The notes under the pieces were generated by a model. That model saw only the letters and a program-made list of their open reading frames with translations, did no database searches and was not told where the DNA came from. Of a DNA stretch of 36,393 nt, positions 36,341-36,393 are shown in pieces. The translations under genes were made by a program, and so were the position numbers. Origin of the DNA: an uncultured Bacteroidales bacterium (GTDB taxonomy: Bacteria; Bacteroidota; Bacteroidia; Bacteroidales; Muribaculaceae); contig CACXLJ010000021.1 in assembly GCA_902768435.1 (NCBI GenBank), positions 1-36,393 of the forward strand, in the 5' to 3' direction. Numbering within the stretch: the stretch's first letter is position 1; every line of letters starts with the position of its first letter.

Positions 36341-36374
36341 ACGAAAGCCCCGGAGCAGCAGCTCCAGAGCTTTC
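36336..36374 (-). terminator. Strong intrinsic terminator of a gene to the right of the window
   Basis: In minus-strand RNA, GAAAGCUCUGGAGC pairs with GCUCCGGGGCUUUC as a 14-bp stem with two G-U wobbles and a 4-nt loop. Six U residues follow after one C (36341-36336). In plus-strand RNA the wobble positions become C/A mismatches, so the signal works best on the minus strand. It must end a minus-strand gene lying beyond 36393. The 19 bp to its right, up to the window edge, show no identifiable gene end. Confidence 0.8.
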
Positions 36375-36393
36375 AAATTAGGGGGCGGTTACC

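Noticed and set aside
36375..36393. 3' end of a gene at the right edge
   Set aside because: Short frames ending in TAA or TGA can be read before the terminator, but 19 bp is too little to identify a gene or choose a frame.

Overview
The window looks like a piece of a Bacteroidales chromosome from a gut-type Bacteroidota. Evidence: an intact sprA for the type IX secretion system (T9SS), a protease with a T9SS-type C-terminal domain, BspA-like leucine-rich-repeat proteins, a DUF349 protein, TTTG-N20-TAnnTTTG promoters and no Shine-Dalgarno sites. Family-level placement (Muribaculaceae or Prevotellaceae would fit the LRR-plus-dockerin proteins) is inference. All 17 genes lie on the minus strand, so transcription runs from right to left. 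I see no tRNA, rRNA, CRISPR array or insertion sequence.

Right end, in the order transcribed: a strand-specific terminator closes a gene outside the window. It is followed by an intergenic array of 17 CTAG motifs spaced exactly 9 bp apart, then a consensus promoter. Next come two secreted leucine-rich-repeat proteins with C-terminal dockerin modules (36058-33806 and 33747-30724), a small PepSY-like secreted protein (30703-30272) and a terminator.

Middle: a tightly packed run nadE - tamB - tsaD - M48 protease - cinA - S8 protease - S8 protease (30130-15793) has gaps of 0-30 bp and two 4-bp ATGA overlaps. It mixes NAD synthesis, envelope biogenesis, tRNA modification, pyridine-nucleotide repair and two secreted subtilases. 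The first subtilase ends in a T9SS-like sorting domain and the second in a dockerin. After a promoter, ruvA and sprA follow. SprA is the outer-membrane pore through which T9SS cargo leaves the cell, so the subtilase is a plausible client of its neighbour.

Left end: a promoter drives a 124-residue unknown protein, a cyclophilin-type isomerase and an M16 peptidase. Then come a DUF349 protein, a polyprenyl-phosphate sugar transferase whose TTG start abuts a perfect 12-bp inverted repeat, and a membrane-anchored TPR-like protein cut by the window edge.

The least ordinary features are the 9-bp CTAG array, and the coupled subtilase pair with swapped C-terminal modules alongside two more dockerin proteins and no cohesin in view.
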